Positions 15,563 through 18,443 of a DNA stretch of 18,443 nucleotides are shown here, one piece after another; position 1 is the stretch's first letter, and each line of letters opens with the position of its first letter. Under the pieces are notes generated by a model. That model did not search any database. It was not told the DNA's origin and worked only from the letters and a program-made list of their open reading frames with translations. Made by a program: the position numbers and the translations under genes. Source of the stretch: Deltaproteobacteria bacterium (lineage in GTDB: Bacteria; Bdellovibrionota_C; UBA2361; J135). Location: positions 1-18,443 of the forward strand of contig JACKAH010000025.1 in NCBI GenBank assembly GCA_020635175.1. The letters are read 5' to 3'.

Positions 15563-15644
15563 TGCGCAATATACGCGCAACAGGGTGTCTCATATGGGCA
15601 GTTGAAAACCTTACTGTCCGTTAGTTGTATCTTTTACAGCTAAC
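15563..15644 (+). ncRNA. Structured leader candidate: three successive hairpins
   Basis: Hairpin A pairs TGCGC (15563-15567) with GCGCA (15575-15579). Hairpin B pairs GGGCAGT (15596-15602) with ACTGTCC (15613-15619), with one G-U pair. Hairpin C pairs GTTAGTTGTA (15620-15629) with TACAGCTAAC (15635-15644) around a 5-base loop, one U-G pair. B and C abut each other directly. With the terminator-like hairpin that follows they fill the leader of the 595-residue gene. I do not recognise a known riboswitch core here. It could equally be a small RNA of its own. Confidence 0.35.
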
Positions 15645-15650
15645 GAGGCA

Positions 15651-15682
15651 GGAGGGCGCTATAAGGTTCCCTTCAGTTTTTT
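15651..15682 (+). terminator. Terminator-like hairpin upstream of the 595-residue gene
   Basis: GGAGGG (15651-15656) pairs with CCCTTC (15669-15674), one G-U pair, followed after AG by TTTTTT (15677-15682). It ends 24 bases before the ATG at 15707, so it would either end upstream transcription or act as an attenuator for the gene. Confidence 0.45.
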
Positions 15683-15706
15683 GGCTGCGTAGATGAGGTA
15701 CTTACC

Positions 15707-17494
15707 ATGAAGAGCAGTCTCCGCTTTCTCGGCATCACCGTCCTTCTTCTGACCACGTTCGTCCTCTACAGCTTCCTGTTCAAGGGGACGGATGACACTC
15801 AGCTCGTACGAGGTGATGATCAGGAGCTCTCCTCTGGTGAGCAGGTCGCTCGACGCAGCGCTCCCAACTGGGAGATCCTGCCCGAGCTCGGAGAGGAAAA
15901 GCCCAAGACCGAGGAGATGCAGATTCCGTTCGGGACGCTCGAACTTTACTTTTACTCTGAGGAGGGACCGGTTGAGGGTGTCAAAGTCGGTATCCTCAAT
16001 GGAGCTAATCAGCCTACGATTAGCGACTTTACCGTCCAGGGCGTCAGCGACAAGCAGGGCATCGCGCGTTTCAAGCTTGAGCCAGGACACTACCGCTGGA
16101 CCAAGCTTGGAGAGGAGTTCATCGAGATCACGCCGGGCATCTTTGCTGTTCCGGAGGTGAGAAATGGGCAACTAATCTTGGCCCCTATCGAGAAGAGAGA
16201 CACAGGAAATCTTCGCAAGAGTGCGATTCGATTCCCTGACGAACTGACAGAACTCGGTAGGCTCTCTGAATCTTTCGAGATCCGCGCTGATAAAACTGCT
16301 CGCTTCGAAAACTTCGTGCATCGAGGTATGTCGATCTCTGGTCGACTGCCGCTGCTGTATGACTATGACAGTCACGATCAACTGCTGATTCCTCCGCATG
16401 AAGTCAAGCTCTACAGTCTAGAACGGATTCCGAATCCGAGCGTTCCGGGTGACGAGCACTACTTGGTCAATGAGGTCGCTACTCGAGTACTCGAAGATGA
16501 GAATAACGTCTTCACTTTTCAGGATCTGAAGCCTGGGGAGTACATCGTGCAGGCTTTCTGGATGACAAACCTCGAGTTCTGCCTCTATCGACAGATCGTC
16601 GAAGTTCATCAGGGTGATCAGCGTCACCTCGGAGAACTCAAGCCAAACAGCGAGTCGAGCATCACTCTAAAGCCGCGTATCATACGAAATGGTGAGATCG
16701 AGCAAGTTTCGCACTATGCTCTATCGCCGAGTGATGCCTGCTTCTCTCTCCGACTTACTTCGGTCGAACCGCGAAGCATCGAGCAGATGCTGAGCATCAT
16801 TCTTCCGGCACAGGTCGGAAGACCGATGAAGATCAGTGGACTGACAGATGCCAAGCGCTGGAGGATCTCGATTCAGGAGCAACCGCATTGGTTCGACCAG
16901 AACCAAAAGATCGAATCACCGAAGACCATCAACTGTGTCGCAGGTGATGAAGTCATGCTCGAATTCACCATCCATGAAGAAAAGAAGCTGCCACGTTTGC
17001 AGCTGGCACTTGAATGTGACGTGGTGAAGGGCAAGGCCCACTATGCAGTACTCGGGGAAGAGGGTCGCGGCATCAAGCGCACTATCTACCCTGATGACTG
17101 GAAGAACGGCAGCTTCCATGCTGAGTTCGAAGCGATCGTTCCTGGCAAAAAGACATTGGTCGTCTGGATGCCTGAGAGCAATCGCTACGTCTTGCACAAG
17201 TTCAACGTCAGTGCTCGTGAGGCTGAAGTGCAGGTGCAGTGCACTCTACTCGAAGGCGGCACACTCAGCGGCTACGCCTACGGACCGGATGACACGCTCC
17301 AAACCAAGGGACGAGTCGTCTTCAGCCCCGAAAAACTTCGATTCGCCTACACGGCTGAGATCAATAAGCTGGGTAAATTCGAACTGAGCGGGCTTCCGCC
17401 AGAGATGGAGCTCTTCCCGGTCGGAGCGGAGGCCATGATGATCGTCAGACCCAATAGCTATGATCTACGGGTCAATTTGAAAAAGTCCAACTGA
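15707..17494 (+). CDS. Anchored extracytoplasmic protein with prealbumin-like/carboxypeptidase-regulatory-like beta modules
   Basis: 595 residues; I do not recognise a named family. The N-terminus has a signal-anchor (about 6-25) with no clear cleavage site or lipobox, then a charged linker (26-75). At least three beta-sandwich-like stretches follow. About 75-145 runs from FGTLELYFYSEEGPVEGVKV to KLEPGHYRWTKLG. About 205-300 runs from RGMSISGRLPLLYD to FQDLKPGEYIVQAFW. The third, about 510-585, runs from CTLLEGGTLSGYAYG to FELSGLPPEMELFPVG. The L-x-PGxY/LSGLPP turns are typical of carboxypeptidase-regulatory-like (prealbumin-like) domains, which usually serve structural or adhesive roles; no enzyme motif is seen. 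GAGG (15695-15698) stands eight bases before the ATG. A five-codon ATG frame (15693-15710) overlaps this start by ATGA. Codon use differs from the AT-rich flanks. Confidence 0.7.
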   Translation: MKSSLRFLGITVLLLTTFVLYSFLFKGTDDTQLVRGDDQELSSGEQVARRSAPNWEILPELGEEKPKTEEMQIPFGTLELYFYSEEGPVEGVKVGILNGANQPTISDFTVQGVSDKQGIARFKLEPGHYRWTKLGEEFIEITPGIFAVPEVRNGQLILAPIEKRDTGNLRKSAIRFPDELTELGRLSESFEIRADKTARFENFVHRGMSISGRLPLLYDYDSHDQLLIPPHEVKLYSLERIPNPSVPGDEHYLVNEVATRVLEDENNVFTFQDLKPGEYIVQAFWMTNLEFCLYRQIVEVHQGDQRHLGELKPNSESSITLKPRIIRNGEIEQVSHYALSPSDACFSLRLTSVEPRSIEQMLSIILPAQVGRPMKISGLTDAKRWRISIQEQPHWFDQNQKIESPKTINCVAGDEVMLEFTIHEEKKLPRLQLALECDVVKGKAHYAVLGEEGRGIKRTIYPDDWKNGSFHAEFEAIVPGKKTLVVWMPESNRYVLHKFNVSAREAEVQVQCTLLEGGTLSGYAYGPDDTLQTKGRVVFSPEKLRFAYTAEINKLGKFELSGLPPEMELFPVGAEAMMIVRPNSYDLRVNLKKSN

Positions 17495-17503
17495 AACCAA
17501 CAC

Positions 17504-17534
17504 TCCCAGAGAGAGGCGCAGCGACTCTCAGGGA
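17504..17534. repeat. Hairpin between the two island genes
   Basis: TCCCAGAGAG (17504-17513) and CTCTCAGGGA (17525-17534) pair apart from one A-A mismatch around an 11-base loop. Only TCTTTC follows, so termination is weak at best. It lies 10 bases after the stop of the first gene and 30 bases before the start of the second. Confidence 0.35.
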
Positions 17535-17563
17535 TCTTTCGGAGCTGCATGGAGAAAGAGCAG

Positions 17564-17965
17564 ATGAAATACTTCAGGCTCTTCATCATCACGATGCTCC
17601 TGGGGCTGATGGCCTCGACGAGCTACGCTGGAAACGGCTGGGTCAAGCAGATCGACAAGAGCACGCCGACCAAGCTCTTCAAGGACGAGGGCATCCTCTT
17701 CACCGGCGCCAATGGTGAAGACTGGTGCTGGATCAAGGTCAGCGCCGGCCGCGCCTTCGGCAAGGGCGAGGTCTGGTGCACCGCCACCAGCTACCTCTCC
17801 GGCTGGGCCAAGGAGCAGAACGCTGTGCTCGTCAGCGGTCCTAGTCTGCCGATCATTCAGGCCTTCCGTCCGGCCAAGGCCGAGTTCGAGAACAACCTCA
17901 AGGCCGGCAAGGAGCTCTGGCTCCTCTCCTGGATCAGCTGTCCGACCTCGACCGGCGGCAACTGA
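17564..17965 (+). CDS. Small exported Trp/Cys-containing protein, family not recognised
   Basis: 133 residues from the ATG at 17564; an in-frame ATG at 17549 would add MEKEQ. The shorter form gives the better signal peptide (MKYFRLFIITMLLGLMASTS, cleavage after SYA at 22), with GGAG (17551-17554) nine bases before it. The mature part (about 111 residues) is rich in Trp (26, 54, 56, 71, 81, 119, 123) and has three Cys (55, 72, 126). Motif-like parts are NGEDWCWIKVSAG, KGEVWCTATSYLSGW and ELWLLSWISCP. C55 and C72 could pair, leaving C126 free. I cannot name a function. It lies 69 bases after the 595-residue gene on the same strand. Its codons end almost entirely in C or G, more extreme than its neighbour, so the two may not share an origin. 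Confidence 0.65.
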   Translation: MKYFRLFIITMLLGLMASTSYAGNGWVKQIDKSTPTKLFKDEGILFTGANGEDWCWIKVSAGRAFGKGEVWCTATSYLSGWAKEQNAVLVSGPSLPIIQAFRPAKAEFENNLKAGKELWLLSWISCPTSTGGN

Positions 17966-18000
17966 TACTCGTCATCACCACACCCAACACTGACTGCTGA

Positions 18001-18066
18001 AGCGGATCGCGCGTGAAAACCTGATTCGTCCAGCAGGATGTATCAGGTTTCAACGCGCCTTCCGCT
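18001..18066. repeat. Large imperfect hairpin at the right edge of the GC-rich segment
   Basis: Arms 18001-18025 and 18042-18066 match as inverted repeats at 21 of 25 positions, starting AGCGGA and ending TTCCGCT on the outside with CCTGAT/ATCAGG inside. The 16-base loop contains GTCC/GGAT pairing that extends the stem. No T run follows on either strand. AT-rich sequence begins right after it. It could be a terminator, a REP-like repeat or one end of a mobile segment. Confidence 0.6.
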
Positions 18067-18076
18067 CGTTAACAAC

Positions 18077-18443
18077 TTAGTTCCAAGTTTTTCCGTCAAA
18101 TGTTTTAGCGACAACTTTATACTGCGTCTCTCTATTTTTAATCTGCAAACTTCCATCAAGTGTCATAAAGCTTTCAAGCTTATTCAAACTCTCAATTGCT
18201 TCAACAGAATTACTAGGAGGGTTAGTTTTAAATGCATCAAGTATCGCAGCTAAAGTTGTATAACAAGAATATGTCGCGGTTACTGGTTTACTTTCAGGAA
18301 AAAGCTCTTTAAATCTATTTAGAAAGTTAGGCTTAGATTTGTCCATTTCAAAATATGTAGAATTTTTTAGAGCATCAATACCTGAAACATCAATCACATC
18401 AGGGCTATCTGCCCAAAAAGGTGTGTATTTGTTGAGAGTAATC
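18077..18443 (-). CDS. Periplasmic ligand-binding protein (LivK-like), C-terminal part
   Basis: The minus-strand frame is open to the window edge, so the gene is cut at its 5' end; about 121 residues are visible. A GTG at 18397 is probably internal. The sequence fits the last part of type 1 periplasmic binding proteins for branched-chain amino acids and similar ligands. A helix with ATYSCYTTLAAILDAFK precedes VEAIESLNKLESF, then DGSLQIKNRETQYKVVAKTF, and the protein ends GKTWN; that order (ligand-domain helix, L-x-x-L segment, a GxLxI strand, a final V-x-x-F-G) is the usual one. This is a family inference from pattern only. Composition is AT-rich like the left part of the window. The stop lies 11 bases from the hairpin that closes the GC-rich segment. 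Confidence 0.5.
   Translation of the reverse strand, partial: ITLNKYTPFWADSPDVIDVSGIDALKNSTYFEMDKSKPNFLNRFKELFPESKPVTATYSCYTTLAAILDAFKTNPPSNSVEAIESLNKLESFMTLDGSLQIKNRETQYKVVAKTFDGKTWN

Larger units (their letters stand above)
15541..18066. other. GC-rich segment carrying two exported-protein genes (possible transferred island or assembly join)
   Basis: Composition and codon use change sharply against both flanks. Codons ending in C or G dominate (AAG, CTC, ATC, GGC, GTC); one 60-base stretch of the second gene (17701-17760) is 68 % G+C versus 40 % in a sampled 60-base stretch of htrA (7861-7920). Edges: the start is gradual between about 15,541 and 15,660, and the end is abrupt after the hairpin finishing at 18066. 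No transposase, integrase, target duplication or tRNA edge is visible, so the mechanism of arrival is unknown and chimeric assembly is not excluded. Confidence 0.55.

Noticed and set aside
15659..16171. Long minus-strand frame opposite the 595-residue gene
   Set aside because: The plus-strand frame has a signal anchor, a ribosome-binding site and beta-domain pattern; the opposite frame has none, and such antisense frames are common in GC-richer DNA.
17712..17993. Arg/Ser/Pro-rich frame overlapping the small exported protein in another plus frame
   Set aside because: Low-complexity composition typical of an off-frame reading of C/G-ending codons; the overlapping frame has a proper signal peptide.
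17982..18074. Integron attC-like site around the 18,001-18,066 hairpin
   Set aside because: An upstream ACCCAAC fits RYYYAAC and the length would be in range, but the downstream GTTAACA does not fit GTTRRRY, the two are not properly complementary, and no second site or integrase is visible.

Overview
The window comes from a bacterium whose chromosome is AT-rich here (about 40 % G+C in a sampled stretch of the protease gene). It uses the standard genetic code, and its gene set points to a Gram-negative cell plan: a signal-peptide-bearing HtrA/DegP protease, an AmpD-like muropeptide amidase, a membrane-anchored arylsulfotransferase-type propeller and a periplasmic-binding-protein-like fragment. 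Housekeeping genes include hisS, a two-subunit 2-oxoacid:ferredoxin oxidoreductase (korA/korB), a TrmA-family RNA m5U methyltransferase, msrB and prmA. I cannot assign a phylum from the sequence alone.

Layout, left to right. (1) 1-2286, plus strand: the 3' end of a polytopic membrane protein, then hisS. (2) 6670-2283, minus strand: a tightly packed run of NAD-dependent epimerase, AmpD-like amidase, korA and korB; korB and hisS end on overlapping stop codons. (3) 6775-8300: htrA behind a good sigma70-type promoter, converging on hsp20 (minus, 8837-8370) with a long hairpin between their ends. (4) 8984-11922, plus: arylsulfotransferase-like propeller, TrmA-family methyltransferase and a membrane-anchored MsrB. 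(5) 11988-12871: an SseB-like gene behind stacked palindromes. (6) 14162-12863, minus: a bacterial PH-domain membrane protein overlapping prmA, behind an extended -10 promoter. (7) 14403-15413: a single-domain Ser/Thr kinase-like protein with an insertion and an altered activation segment.

From about 15,540 to 18,066 the sequence changes character. G+C rises (68 % in one sampled 60-base stretch of the second gene) and C/G-ending codons dominate. Two secreted or anchored orphans lie here: a 595-residue protein of prealbumin-like/carboxypeptidase-regulatory-like beta modules, and a small Trp/Cys-containing exported protein. The segment opens with consecutive hairpins and a terminator-like hairpin with a T6 run just upstream of the first start codon, and closes with a 66-base imperfect hairpin. 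At 18,067 AT-rich sequence resumes with the 3' part of a periplasmic-binding-protein-like gene. This is either a transferred cargo island or an assembly join, and it is the most interesting part of the window. No transposase, integrase, CRISPR array, tRNA or rRNA is visible.

Much of the AT-rich part reads as protein quality control and repair (HtrA, Hsp20, MsrB) plus translation functions (HisS, PrmA, TrmA-type methyltransferase). I see no recognised defence or secretion system.
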